NCBI GenBank assembly: GCA_016220085.1
Contig: JACRIN010000066.1
Span: forward strand, 98,525 to 162,524
Direction: 5' to 3'
DNA: 64,000 nucleotides
Source of the DNA: Planctomycetota bacterium
GTDB lineage: Bacteria; Planctomycetota; UBA1135; GCA-002686595
Part shown: positions 44,909 through 54,815 of the stretch, piece by piece
Layout: each line of letters starts with the position of its first letter
How positions within the stretch are numbered: position 1 is the first letter of the stretch
Made by a program: the position numbers and the translations under genes
Notes under the pieces: generated by a model
What the model saw: the letters and a program-made list of their open reading frames with translations, nothing else
What the model was told of the DNA's origin: nothing
Databases searched by the model: none

Positions 44909-46594
44909 ATGCCTCCCATCCGCCTCCGGTCCGCGCTCGCGAGCCTCGCGTGCCTCGCGCTCGCCGCGTGCGATCGCGGGCCTGCGAACGCCGACCGCAC
45001 CGCGCCGCGCTTCGTCGCCGCGCCGACGTTCGCGCCGAGCGCGGATCCCTCCGCGCCGCTCGGCGGCACGATCGTCGCGGAGACCGACGAGCCGACGCGG
45101 CTCGAGCTGACGGTCGTCGAGCGCGATTCCGACGAGCGACGCACGCACGTGATCGCGCGCGAGCTCGCGACCAAGCACTCGGCGCTCGCGCTGCACTTCG
45201 CGGCGGGCCTGAAGCACACGCTCTCGGTCACCGCGATCGACGCGGCCGGCAACCGCACGCGCGCGGAGCAGGAGCTGACATTCGACGCGCCGCCGGTGTC
45301 GGAGAAGTTTCCGCCGCTCAAGCTGACCGTCTCCGATCTCGAGCGCATGGAGCCCGGCATCACGCTGCTCAACGCGCGCGGCTCCGGTCCGCCCGCGGTG
45401 CCGCCCTCCGACGCGTTCCTGATCATGGTCGACGAGCGCGGCCGCGTGATCTGGTACTTCCAATCGAGCCGCGACATCGTCTCCGCGCGCCGGTTGCGCA
45501 ACGGCAACTTGCTCTACGTCTGCGGCCGCAAGACCGCGGTCGAGATCGACATGCTCGGACGCACGGTGCAGACGTGGTTCGCCTCGCGCCTCGGCGTCGA
45601 GGACAAGCCCGAGGGCGCGACGTTGGTCGACCTCGACACGCTCCACCACGAGATCTACGAGCTCCCCTCGGGCTTCGGCGCCGATTTCGTCGCGCTGTCG
45701 ACCGAGCTGCGCGAGGTCGACGGCTGGCCGGGCGAGGAATGGCGGCAAGGCGCGCGCGAGCGCACCGCCAAAGTCGCCGGCGACATCGTCGTCGAGTTCA
45801 ACCGCGACGGAACCGTCGTGCGTCGCTTCCCGCTGCTCGACCTGCTCGATCCGCGCCGCGTCGATCACGACTCGCTCGAGGACTTCTGGTCGGCGACCTA
45901 CACGCCGAAGGACGGCCCGAAGGGCGCGAGCGGCGAGCTCCTCTTGCTCGACACCGAGGATTGGGCGCACGCGAACGCGGTGTTGATCGATCGCCGCGAC
46001 TCGAACTACGTCGTGTCCTGCCGCAACCAGGACGTGCTCCTCAAGCTCGACCGCGCAACGGGCAAGGTGCGTTGGCTCTGCGGCTCTCCGGTCGGTTGGC
46101 GCGAGCCGTGGAACGATCTCGTCCTGACGCCGAAGGGTCGCCCGTTCGAGTGGAACTACCACCAGCACACCCCGCGCTTCACGCGAGACGGCAACCTGAT
46201 CGTGTTCGACAACGGCAATGGGCGCGCGATCCCGCCGTTCGTCGAGCTGCGCGATCCGGTGCGCTACAGCCGCGCAGTGGAGTTCAAGATCGACGAGCAG
46301 GCCCGCACCGTCGAGCAAGTTTGGTCGTACGGCTCTTCGTCACAGCCGTGGTACTCGTTCTTCCTCGGCGGCGTCGAGCCCTTGCCGAAGACCGGCAACG
46401 TGTTGGTGACCGACGGCGGCAAGCAGATCTCGCCGACGATTCGCCAAGGCTTCGCGCGCGTGTTCGAGGTGACGCACACCGCCGCGCCGGAGATCGTCTT
46501 CGAGCTCGTGATCCGCGACGACGCGCCGTTCGATGCGCTCTCGTGGAGCGTCTACCGCAGCGAACGCCTGCCCAGCGTCTACCCGCCCGAATAG
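44909..46594 (+). CDS. Arylsulfate sulfotransferase-like lipoprotein
   Basis: The 561-aa product has a lipobox (LALAAC), an Ig-like N-terminal section (about 25-120; TRLELTVVERDSDERRTH) and a six-bladed propeller of the ASST type: VDERGRVIWYFQSSRDI, AHANAVLIDRRDSNYVVSCR, WNYHQHTPRFTRDGNLIVFD and VLVTDGGKQISPTIRQG. The conserved His and Arg of the fold (AHAN, SCRNQD, HQHT) are in place, which suggests transfer of sulfate between phenolic groups without PAPS, outside the cytoplasm. It lies 44 bases after rtcA in the same direction, but a shared role is unlikely. Confidence 0.75.
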   Translation: MPPIRLRSALASLACLALAACDRGPANADRTAPRFVAAPTFAPSADPSAPLGGTIVAETDEPTRLELTVVERDSDERRTHVIARELATKHSALALHFAAGLKHTLSVTAIDAAGNRTRAEQELTFDAPPVSEKFPPLKLTVSDLERMEPGITLLNARGSGPPAVPPSDAFLIMVDERGRVIWYFQSSRDIVSARRLRNGNLLYVCGRKTAVEIDMLGRTVQTWFASRLGVEDKPEGATLVDLDTLHHEIYELPSGFGADFVALSTELREVDGWPGEEWRQGARERTAKVAGDIVVEFNRDGTVVRRFPLLDLLDPRRVDHDSLEDFWSATYTPKDGPKGASGELLLLDTEDWAHANAVLIDRRDSNYVVSCRNQDVLLKLDRATGKVRWLCGSPVGWREPWNDLVLTPKGRPFEWNYHQHTPRFTRDGNLIVFDNGNGRAIPPFVELRDPVRYSRAVEFKIDEQARTVEQVWSYGSSSQPWYSFFLGGVEPLPKTGNVLVTDGGKQISPTIRQGFARVFEVTHTAAPEIVFELVIRDDAPFDALSWSVYRSERLPSVYPPE

Positions 46595-46598
46595 CGGC

Positions 46599-47228
46599 TC
46601 AGACCGAGCCGGTGCGCCGCGTCGGATCGCCGCCTTCGGCTTTCCAGTTCATCCACGGATCCGCCTGACGGTTGCGGCGCTGCTTCTGCACGCGCAGGGC
46701 GGTGTCGAGCTCTTCCTTGGTCATCAGCTCGAGCTCGATCAACGCGTCGCCGAGCAGGCAGTTCTTCTTGCGCTGCAGTTCGAGCGCGCGCTCGACGTCC
46801 GCGCCGCGCAGGTACGACATGCGCACCAGGATCTCGCCGAGGCGTTGGCCGTCGACCAGAGCGAGCCGGCTGCGGACGCCCGTCGCGCTCAGGACGTGCG
46901 TCGCGCGCAGCGCGCTCGCGGCGGTTTCGTCGGCGCGCACGCCCATCGATTGGCCGGCGAACTCGAGCAGGCTCTTCACCCACTCCAGGAGCTCTTCGCG
47001 CGGCGCGACTTCGGCGTTGTGCAGTCGTTCGGCCATCTTGCCGGCGAGCGAGCACAGCGGACGCAGACTGACGCTGTTCGAATGGTCGACGCACACCTCG
47101 AGCTCGGTGAGCTTCCGGATCAACTCCAACGACGCGGCGTTGTCCGCCGGGGAGCAGTTGCGTGCGAATTCCAACGCGGCGACGAGCGCAGCCTTGGCTT
47201 TGGCGTCGGACGGAGTGTAGGCGGTCAT
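46599..47228 (-). CDS. Protein with T2SS-E N-terminal (MshEN)-like domain
   Basis: The 209-aa protein has a helical N-terminal half (about 1-110; ALVAALEFARNCSPADNAAS) and a C-terminal domain (about 135-195) that fits the MshEN/GspE-N type: QRLGEILVRMSYLRGADVER, LGDALIELELMTKEELDTAL. In secretion ATPases this domain can bind c-di-GMP or the platform; here it stands alone, without an ATPase. Its role is unknown. It is 117 bases downstream of the DUF5916 gene in the same direction. Confidence 0.6.
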   Translation of the reverse strand: MTAYTPSDAKAKAALVAALEFARNCSPADNAASLELIRKLTELEVCVDHSNSVSLRPLCSLAGKMAERLHNAEVAPREELLEWVKSLLEFAGQSMGVRADETAASALRATHVLSATGVRSRLALVDGQRLGEILVRMSYLRGADVERALELQRKKNCLLGDALIELELMTKEELDTALRVQKQRRNRQADPWMNWKAEGGDPTRRTGSV

Positions 47229-47345
47229 CGTGGGTGCGGGAGCGATTCGGGTGCGGACTGCGCTATCGGAAGAGTAGGCCCGACGGCTCCAGCGGGTCGG
47301 CGAAGTTCCCACTTCGCGCGCGAAAGACTTTCCAGACGTCCGCGC

Positions 47346-49484
47346 TCAGAAGCGCAGCGTGTAGCCGACCTTGAACGCGACCTGGGTGGAGCGCGGCGCG
47401 ATGCGCCAGTCCGGATCCGCGTCCCAGCCCTGGTTGAGCACCAGGAAGAACTCGTTGCCGGGCTGGAAGATCCACCAGAGGCGACTGTTGAGCCCGAGCT
47501 CGTCGCTGTCGTTGTCGTACTGCACGAAGTTCGACCACGCGATCCACGGTGTGAATTGCCAGTTCGCGCGCACGCGCCCGACGTGCACGCTGAAGTCGCC
47601 GCCCGGCAGCGACACGTCGTTGCGCTCGTAGCCGACGCCGAACGTGCCGAAGCGGCTCGGGCGCCACGTGAGCTCGAGCTCGAGGTCCCGGCTGGTGCCG
47701 TCGAAGAACTCGCCGACGAAGTAGGTCGCGGCGACGTCGACCGGCCGCTTGTCGGACGTTTCGAGCACGACGCCGCCGCGCTCGTAGGTGTAGCCGCCCT
47801 GCGGGATCGTGACGTCGTCCTGGATGCCGAACGGCGCGTCGAGCACGTCGCGGAAGTGCAGCAGTCGCAGGCTCGCTTCGTCGCCGCTCTCGAGCTCGAC
47901 GCCGATCGGCCGCACGTCGAGCGCGACGCTCTCGGTCGCGTTGTCGGTGCCTTCGACCAACGTCGCGGCGGCGCCGACCTCGAGCTGACGGATCCACGAG
48001 TGCATCCGCGGCGTCCAAAAGCCCTGGCCTGCGTACTTCTTGATCCCGGTGCGCGGCACGAAGCCGAGCTTCGGATCGAACGCGTCCTCGACGACGGTCG
48101 CGCTCGCCTTGAGCTGCATTTCGTCCTGCGGATACGACGCGCCGAGGTGATACGCGTCGGCGCCGTCGCTGTCGGCGGCGTCGGTGCGCAGCCAGTACGT
48201 CGAGACGCGCAGGTTGTCGTCGCCGAGGAACTCGTTGGTGCGCCAGTTCGCGTCGACGCCGACCGTGTTCGCGTCGCCGCCGCCGCTCGGATCGCCGTGG
48301 GTCCACACGACGCCGACGTCGGAGTGCTCGAGCACGTTCTTCGAAACACGCCCGACGAAGAGATTCTGGTCGTCGAGCGCGCCGCTCGCTTCGGTCGCCG
48401 CGTCGAGCGCACCGAACGAGAGCCCGTCGCTCTGCCCCGTCAGCTTGACCGCGCCGAGCAACGGCACTTCCGAGCCGCTCGAGTCGATGCCGATCCGGCG
48501 ACTGAAGAATGGGACGACGTCGGAGGAGCTGCCGAAGCTCTCGGACGGCCCGAAATGGAAGACGCCGGAGTCCTCGAGGAAGAAGTCGCGCTTCTCGGGG
48601 AAGAACAGCGGGAAGCGCGAGAGGTTGACGACGCGCTCGTCGACCTCGGTCTCCGCGAAGTCGGTGTGCAGCGAGAGCGCGAGCTTGGTGCTCGGCGACA
48701 GCTTGTAGAAGAGGTCGAGCCCGCCGTCGCCGAAGAGATCCGAGTCGCTGCGGTCGCGCTCGTACGAGAGGCCGACGAACGGCGTGACGTCGAGCCCGAG
48801 TCCCTGCCGCAGTCCCTCGAAGCCTTCGAGCGTCCCCGCGTCCGAGAGCCAGAAGAACTCGACCTTCGGATCGGGCGAGGCCCAGCGCGCTTCCTCGCCG
48901 CGGCGGCGAATGTGACGACGCAGGTTGAAGCCCCACTTCGAGCCGTTGGGATCGAAGTTGAGCGTCGCCATTGGAATCTCGAGCTCGGCTTGCCAACCCG
49001 CGTCGGTGATCCGCGCCTCGCCGTACCAGATGCCGTTCCACTGCTTGTTGAAGCTGCCGCCGTTCTTCGCGACGAGCGCGTCGCCGAGCGAACCCGCGGG
49101 ACCGATCTGGAACCAGAACGCGTTGCGCCGATCGCAAAAGGTGTCGAGCAGGATCTCGACGCGATCGTCGGGATCGAGGTTCGCGTCGCGCTTCATCTGC
49201 GTGTCGCGGATCAAGTGCGGCTCGCGATCGAAGCACTCGAGCGCGAGGAAGAACGAGTCGGAGTCGTACAGCAGCCGGACGATCGTGCGCTCGGTCGCCG
49301 CGCTGCCCGCCGCGGGCTCGGACTGCCGCAGGTCGTCGATGCGAGCGGCGTGCGGCCACGCGAGGTCGCCGAGCGCGCCGTCGATCACCGGCCGGGGCGT
49401 GCCCTCGGAGAGGCGCACGATCTCGAGCGACGGCGTGCTGTTCGAGCCGCCGACGACGGCGAGCGAGGTGAGGACCGGGAGCAT
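47346..49484 (-). CDS. DUF5916 outer-membrane protein with CBM9-like N-terminal domain
   Basis: The 712-aa protein has an N-terminal carbohydrate-binding-like domain (about 20-205; RPVIDGALGDLAWPHAARID, DSDSFFLALECFDREPHLIR, WQAELEIPMATLNFD). The DUF5916 part follows (about 215-712), opening WGFNLRRHIRRRGEEARWAS and FFLEDSGVFHFGPSE. It ends in VGYTLRF with a C-terminal Phe and alternating strands, as expected of an outer-membrane beta-barrel. The family is of unknown function, often in surface gene clusters. The start is the ATG 49484 before a weak signal (MLPVLTSLAVVGGSN). Confidence 0.8.
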   Translation of the reverse strand: MLPVLTSLAVVGGSNSTPSLEIVRLSEGTPRPVIDGALGDLAWPHAARIDDLRQSEPAAGSAATERTIVRLLYDSDSFFLALECFDREPHLIRDTQMKRDANLDPDDRVEILLDTFCDRRNAFWFQIGPAGSLGDALVAKNGGSFNKQWNGIWYGEARITDAGWQAELEIPMATLNFDPNGSKWGFNLRRHIRRRGEEARWASPDPKVEFFWLSDAGTLEGFEGLRQGLGLDVTPFVGLSYERDRSDSDLFGDGGLDLFYKLSPSTKLALSLHTDFAETEVDERVVNLSRFPLFFPEKRDFFLEDSGVFHFGPSESFGSSSDVVPFFSRRIGIDSSGSEVPLLGAVKLTGQSDGLSFGALDAATEASGALDDQNLFVGRVSKNVLEHSDVGVVWTHGDPSGGGDANTVGVDANWRTNEFLGDDNLRVSTYWLRTDAADSDGADAYHLGASYPQDEMQLKASATVVEDAFDPKLGFVPRTGIKKYAGQGFWTPRMHSWIRQLEVGAAATLVEGTDNATESVALDVRPIGVELESGDEASLRLLHFRDVLDAPFGIQDDVTIPQGGYTYERGGVVLETSDKRPVDVAATYFVGEFFDGTSRDLELELTWRPSRFGTFGVGYERNDVSLPGGDFSVHVGRVRANWQFTPWIAWSNFVQYDNDSDELGLNSRLWWIFQPGNEFFLVLNQGWDADPDWRIAPRSTQVAFKVGYTLRF

Positions 49485-49774
49485 GGCGGGCGAAAGGGGC
49501 CAAGAGCGTAGCGTGCTCTTCCCCGCGCGGAGTCGGTGTTCGTCGAGTCGACGCGCAGGTCGCGGCAGGCGGATCGACCCGGCCCGCGTCGCGACGAGCG
49601 AGCCCGCGGCGAAGCGCGGGTTAGCACCCGGCGAATCCATCGCGAGTCCGGCGCGAGTCCCCGATGGAGCGCGGGCGCGTCCCGGACGAGTCCCCGTCGA
49701 AGCGCTCGCGATCCGCCGACGATTCGACGGCGAGCCGCCAACCCGCGGACGTCGAGCTGCGTAGAATCGCAGCC

Positions 49775-51574
49775 ATGCTCCCCACGCGTCGCCTTGCCGC
49801 GGCGTCGCTCGTCGGTTGGCTGCTCTGCGCGCTCGGGTCGGACTCGAACGCACAGTCGCCCACACCCGACGCTCCGACGCGTCTGCGCGGCGTCATCGTC
49901 GAGCGCGAGACCGAGCGACCGATCGCCGGCGCGCGCATCTTCGACCTGCCGGACTCGCGCTCCACGCTTGCAGCGTTGCGCGAGCTCGCGGTCAGCGCCG
50001 CCGACGGCTCGTTCGAGCTCGCGCCCGACGCCGCGACCGACACCGACTGCATCGTGCTCGCTCCGGGCCGCGCCGCGGGCACGTTCGCCCCGGCGGAGCT
50101 TCCGACGTTGCCTCGGATCGCGCTCGGTCCCGCCGCGAGCTTCACCATGCGCGTGAAGACCACCGAAGCGCTGCGCTCGGAGCTGCGCGTCGTCGTCTAC
50201 GCTCCGCGCCATCGCCTCGACGCGCAGGGTCGCGCGGCGCCGAGAGGCGGCGTGGGATCCTGGAACTTGCCGCTCGACTCCACTGGATACGCGCGTGTCG
50301 ACCAACTGCCGGCGGGCATCGAGCTGACCTGGCGCCTGGTCGTCTTCGGCGAGGCGCGTACGGCCGACCGCGAGCCGTTCAAGGCGCAGGTCGGCGCACC
50401 GGTCGAGCGCGAGTACGAGCTCTTGGCGCGCGCGGACCTGCGCGGATCGCTGAGGACCAAACGGTCGCGCAGCCGGGGAGAGCTCGGCGGAGTCGCGGGC
50501 CACGAAATCTGGCTCTCGCGCTACGTCCGCAGCGAGATCGGCGAGCGACCGACGTTCGAACCGCGCGAAACCGTCTGCACCGATTCGGAGGGCGAGTTCG
50601 TGTTCCGCGACGTCGAGCCGGGCGTGTGGCTCGTCGGCACGCCGAGCCTCGCTCACCTCGCCGCGACCGAGCCGGACTCGCGCGAGCTCGCGACGCCGAT
50701 CGAGCAGGTCGTCACCAACTTCGGCGAAGGGCGCATCGACGTCATCCACCTCGACACCGACGTCGTCGGCTACCTCGTCTCCGGCCGCGTCCTCGATCCG
50801 TTCGGCGAGCCGGTCGCGCGCGCGTCGCTCCGCGTCGAGAACCGCGGAAGGTCCGGCGGCGAGCTGCGTTCCGCGAGCGACGGCTCGTTCCTGATCGGTC
50901 CGATCCCGGCGCGTCGCGAGGACGCGGAGCACGCGGGCGAGCGGGTGTTCGCGCTCTCCCCAAGCCCCGAATGGACCGCGTCGGCGTACGCGGAGGTCTA
51001 CGGGCCCACGCGAGGGCTCGAGCTCCGGCTGCGCCGCAACGCGACGATCCGCGGCACCGCGGTCGACGAGCTCGGCCAGCCGATCCGCGGTTGTTCGATT
51101 CGGCTCCAACCCTTCTCGCGGGAACGCTACACGTCCGAGAACGTGGTGTGGACGGTCGGGGACGGCCGCTTCTCGGTCGAGGGCGTGCTGCCCGGGAGGT
51201 GCTGGCTCTTCGCTGGCACGCGCGACCGCGAGCTCATGGGCTTGTCGCAGCCGCTCGACATCGCCGCCGGCGAAACGCGCGAGGACGTCCGCCTCGTGCT
51301 CTCGCCGGTCGCGGAGATCACGCTCGGGCCCGAGCTCTTCCGCTCCGTGCGGGACTCGTTCTCGATCGAGGTCGATGGCGTCGGTGTCGCGTCGGGGAAC
51401 ATCCAGACCGCCCCCGGCGGCTTCGGCAGTCAGACCGAGCGCGTCCCCCCGGGCCACGTCCGCGTCCTGCTCTCCCGCGGAGACCCGTTCGGTTCCCCGC
51501 GGCACACGACGCTGATCGCGGAGTTCGATCTCGGCCCGCGCGAACACCGCACGGTGGAGCGCGCCGAGCGATGA
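49775..51574 (+). CDS. Carboxypeptidase-regulatory-like domain protein, gene 1 of 3
   Basis: The 599-aa exported protein has a signal peptide (AAASLVGWLLCALGSDSNAQ) and a run of carboxypeptidase-regulatory / Cna-B-like beta domains: LRGVIVERETERPIAGARIF, YLVSGRVLDPFGEPVARASL, IRGTAVDELGQPIRGCSIRL. It ends IAEFDLGPREHRTV. Such domains form extended sandwich rods. The stop overlaps the next gene (ATGA). The ATG at 49775 is chosen for the signal peptide; the frame runs 37 codons upstream. Together the three genes may make a surface-exposed assembly (inference). Confidence 0.72.
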   Translation: MLPTRRLAAASLVGWLLCALGSDSNAQSPTPDAPTRLRGVIVERETERPIAGARIFDLPDSRSTLAALRELAVSAADGSFELAPDAATDTDCIVLAPGRAAGTFAPAELPTLPRIALGPAASFTMRVKTTEALRSELRVVVYAPRHRLDAQGRAAPRGGVGSWNLPLDSTGYARVDQLPAGIELTWRLVVFGEARTADREPFKAQVGAPVEREYELLARADLRGSLRTKRSRSRGELGGVAGHEIWLSRYVRSEIGERPTFEPRETVCTDSEGEFVFRDVEPGVWLVGTPSLAHLAATEPDSRELATPIEQVVTNFGEGRIDVIHLDTDVVGYLVSGRVLDPFGEPVARASLRVENRGRSGGELRSASDGSFLIGPIPARREDAEHAGERVFALSPSPEWTASAYAEVYGPTRGLELRLRRNATIRGTAVDELGQPIRGCSIRLQPFSRERYTSENVVWTVGDGRFSVEGVLPGRCWLFAGTRDRELMGLSQPLDIAAGETREDVRLVLSPVAEITLGPELFRSVRDSFSIEVDGVGVASGNIQTAPGGFGSQTERVPPGHVRVLLSRGDPFGSPRHTTLIAEFDLGPREHRTVERAER

Positions 51575-52349
51575 CCGCGCGCTCGCTCGTCGGCTCGGCA
51601 TGCATGCTCGCACTCGTGAGCGCGTGCTCGACGCCCGCGGAGTTGCACGATGCACAGGCGCCGCCCGCGGTCGTGCGCGAGCCCGAGTCGCCCAACCGTT
51701 TCTTCGTTTCCGGCAAGGTGACCCGGCCCGACGGCCGACCGATCAGCGGCGTGCGCGTGTACACGCTCTTCCCCGGCGACGCCTCGTGGGTCGGCGACAC
51801 GTACGACACCCAAGCGTGCCAGACCCACTCGCTCGCGGACGGCTCCTTCTCGCTCGGTCCGTTCGACCGCGCGTACTTGACGAAGGCGCGCGAGCAGATG
51901 GAAGTGCGCTCGCTCGCCGAGGACCACACGCCGTTGCCGAGCCGGCCCGCGGGACTCTTCGAAGTCCACGCGAGCGAACCAGGCTTCCGCTTCGCGCGCC
52001 CGGTCGCTACCGGCTCTTCGCGTGGACCGACGATCGGCTGCTGGGTGCGACGCCGTGGCTCGAACTCGCCGAGGGCCGGCCGATCGAAGACCTGCACATC
52101 GAGCTCCACCCCGCCTGCACCGTGCGCGTCGAGCCGTGGCCCGGCGACGACGCGGCGTTCGCCTGGATCCGCGTCGACGGACACAGCCTCCCGCCGTGGA
52201 TCACCGACGACCCGACGCCGGGGACGTTCCACACGTTCGCCGGTCACGTCGAAGTCGAAATCAGCGGACGCAACGGCGCACGGCAGCCCCAGTCCTTCGA
52301 GTTCGACGTAGCGCCGGGCGAGACGCGCGTGGTTACGATCGAGGAGTGA
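51571..52349 (+). pseudogene. Frameshifted lipoprotein, gene 2 of 3 of the same family
   Basis: From the ATG the frame gives a lipoprotein signal (ALVSAC) and one regulatory domain (FVSGKVTRPDGRPISGVRVY, DGSFSLGPFDRAYLTKAR). At about 51,990-52,010 the homologous sequence moves to another frame: it continues as GRYRLFAWTDDRLLGATPW and ends FDVAPGETRVVTIEE at 52349. One missing base explains it. The stop then overlaps the GTG of the third gene, just as the other junctions do, so the original gene ended here. It is broken, or the base was lost in the assembly. Confidence 0.7.
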
Positions 52350-54616
52350 GGCAAGCAGCGTCCCGGCTCGGGTTGCTCGTCGTTGGATGCGTCGTCGTCG
52401 GCGTGCTCGCCGCGGTTTGGTTCGTCGGTCGGGAGCCGAACGGGCCGACCAGCGCCGCCGCGGTCGCCGAACGCGCGCCGTCGGACGAGCTCGCGCTCGC
52501 GATCGCCGAGGTCGGGGGCGAGGCCGAAGGCGCCGCCGCGCGCGCCGTCGACGTCGAGCTCGCGGAGCCGACCGATCAGGTGCCCGACGGGCACGCGGTG
52601 CTCCGGTTGCGCGTGCTCGCGCACGAAGGCGGCGCGCCGGTCGAAGCGTCGCTCTGGCGCGTCGTGAAGACGATCGCGCGCAAGAAGGCGAAGCTCGACG
52701 CGCCCGAGGCGCCGCGCGGCGACGTCGATCACGCGGTCCGCACCGATGCGCGCGGGGTCGCGGAGTTCGTCGTGCCGTCGGACGCCGAGCTCGTCGCGCT
52801 CTGCGGACCGCCCGACGACGTCGAGCAAGCGGTTCCGCCGCTCGCCGAGCGCGAGATTCGCGAGCTCGTGCTGCGCATCGGTCCGACCGCCGACGATTGG
52901 TTCGTCGCGCGGGTCGTCGACGCGGGCACGAAACAGCCGATCGAAGGCGCGGAGTTCCTGCCGCTGTCGCGCTTCGCGTCGAGCCTCGATTCGCTCGAGG
53001 TCGGCGCGCGTTCCGACGCGCGCGGCGACGTTCGCATCGACGTGCGCGCGTGGAGCCCCTTCGATGCGCTGGTCCGCGCCCAGGGCTACGGCCTGCGCGC
53101 GATCCCGATCCAAGCCGACCGCTCGGGCGCGCGCGTCGACGTCGAACTCGAACGTGGCGGGCCGCTCTCGATCCGCATCGAGGGCGACAAGTCGCTGCGG
53201 CGCGACATCGAGCTCTCGCTCTCGTTCCAGCGCGGCTCGCTCTACTCGGGCCCGTCGACCGGCAAGGGCGAGCAGCGCTTGCGCGCCAAGCTCGCGCTCG
53301 ACGAGGATCTGACGACCACGGTGCCGGCGCTCCCGCTGCGGACGTCGATCGAGGTCAGCTCGCGCATCCGGCCGAATGCGCCGGGGCACAAGAGCGTCAC
53401 GCTCGTGCCCGGCGAGGCGGCGAGCGTCGTCTTCGACCTCTCGCGCCGCGTCGCGGTGTTCGGGCGGCTCGTCGACGCCAGGAAACAGCCGATCGTCGGC
53501 ACCGAGGTCGCGTTGCTGCGCGACGACCAACCGATCCCGATCCTCGGGCAGCTCGCGCTGCCGCCGCCGGCGCAAGAGCTCGTCCTTCGCACGATCTCCA
53601 CCGACGAGCGCGGCGCCTTCCGTTTCGAGGAAGTGCCGCCGGGACGTTGGATGCTCGCGAATCCGCCGGGTCAGCTCGCGAGGGACACTCGCGCGCTCGC
53701 GCCGAGCGTCGTGCGAATCGCGGCGCGGCGGCTGCGGTTGCTCGGCGACGGCGCGGAGAACGAGCTCGAGCTCACGGGGACGCGCGGTTGGATGATCGCC
53801 GGCCGCGTCGTCGATCCCGAGGGCCGCGCCGTCGAAGGCGCGCACGTCCGCATCGGGCAACAACACGACGGTTTCTTCTCCGACGACACAGACGTGCCGA
53901 AGAGCGACTCCACCGGCGAATTCCTGCTCGGCCCGATCATGGTCGCGTCCGTCGACGTCTTCGCGATCGCGCCGGACTCCGGCTTCGCGGCCTCCGAGCG
54001 TGTCCGCGTCGAAGGCGTGGTCTCGCACGTCACGCTCGCACTCACCCGCGGCGCGCGCATCGCGGGCACGATCGTTCCACCGCCTAGCGACGAGGACGCG
54101 CAGCAACTCTGGCTCGTCCTGCACACGGAGTACGGACCGCAATGGACACCGGACGACGACGAGGCGCCGGCGTCGTTCGCGTTCGACGGGCTCGCGCCGG
54201 GCGACTACCGCGTCGTCGCGCGCTCGCCGACCGGACGCTCGGGGCTCACCAAGACGATCCACGTCGGCGAAGGAGAGCAAGTCGGGGGCGTCGAGCTCCC
54301 GCTCGTCGCCTGCGCGCGCTTGCTGGTCGAACGCGCTTCGGAGGACGGCGAGGGCTCGGCCACGCGATACCGCGTCGAGGTCGACGGGCAAGTGCTCGAC
54401 GACTTCATGACCGCCTACGTCGACGAGGAGGGCATCGCGATCCCGCCGGGGCACGTGCGGATCCTTGGGCCGGACGAGGCGGCGAGCGAGAGCTCCGACG
54501 AGCCGTCGCCCGACGAACGGGCATCCGCGGGGCCGACGCCCGCGGAGCCGACGAAGGTCCTCGCCGAGTTCGATCTCGGCCCCGGCGAAGCGCGCAAGCT
54601 CACGCTGAAGCACTGA
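52346..54616 (+). CDS. Membrane-anchored carboxypeptidase-regulatory-like protein, gene 3 of 3
   Basis: The 756-aa product has an N-terminal anchor (about 7-27; LGLLVVGCVVVGVLAAVWFV) and at least four regulatory-type beta domains (FVARVVDAGTKQPIEGAEFL, AVFGRLVDARKQPIVGTEVA, MIAGRVVDPEGRAVEGAHVR, ARIAGTIVPPP). The C-terminal stretch ends LAEFDLGPGEARKLTLKH, the same ending as the first gene. The start is GTG 52346, overlapping the preceding stop (GTGA); a regular ATG is not available near the helix. Likely a long extended surface structure. Confidence 0.7.
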   Translation: MRQAASRLGLLVVGCVVVGVLAAVWFVGREPNGPTSAAAVAERAPSDELALAIAEVGGEAEGAAARAVDVELAEPTDQVPDGHAVLRLRVLAHEGGAPVEASLWRVVKTIARKKAKLDAPEAPRGDVDHAVRTDARGVAEFVVPSDAELVALCGPPDDVEQAVPPLAEREIRELVLRIGPTADDWFVARVVDAGTKQPIEGAEFLPLSRFASSLDSLEVGARSDARGDVRIDVRAWSPFDALVRAQGYGLRAIPIQADRSGARVDVELERGGPLSIRIEGDKSLRRDIELSLSFQRGSLYSGPSTGKGEQRLRAKLALDEDLTTTVPALPLRTSIEVSSRIRPNAPGHKSVTLVPGEAASVVFDLSRRVAVFGRLVDARKQPIVGTEVALLRDDQPIPILGQLALPPPAQELVLRTISTDERGAFRFEEVPPGRWMLANPPGQLARDTRALAPSVVRIAARRLRLLGDGAENELELTGTRGWMIAGRVVDPEGRAVEGAHVRIGQQHDGFFSDDTDVPKSDSTGEFLLGPIMVASVDVFAIAPDSGFAASERVRVEGVVSHVTLALTRGARIAGTIVPPPSDEDAQQLWLVLHTEYGPQWTPDDDEAPASFAFDGLAPGDYRVVARSPTGRSGLTKTIHVGEGEQVGGVELPLVACARLLVERASEDGEGSATRYRVEVDGQVLDDFMTAYVDEEGIAIPPGHVRILGPDEAASESSDEPSPDERASAGPTPAEPTKVLAEFDLGPGEARKLTLKH

Positions 54617-54815
54617 CCGCGAGCGCGCGCCGCCGGGAGCGCTCGGGAGCGACCGTGCGCGCCGAACTTCCGGCGCCGCGCTGCAACTCGAGAGGCCGAA
54701 CGCGACACACCACTCTCGCTGCACGGCATTCGAACACCGCGAGCGCGCTCATGGCGAGCCGACGTCCATCCGCTCCGCCGTGGCCCGCGCCGGCGCGACG
54801 CAAACGGGCGCGTGG

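Noticed and set aside
54617-54815. Extra gene between the beta-domain protein and the cyanophycin locus
   Set aside because: Open frames here are Arg-rich on both strands without start signals; the stretch is only the 199-base spacer between two convergent genes.
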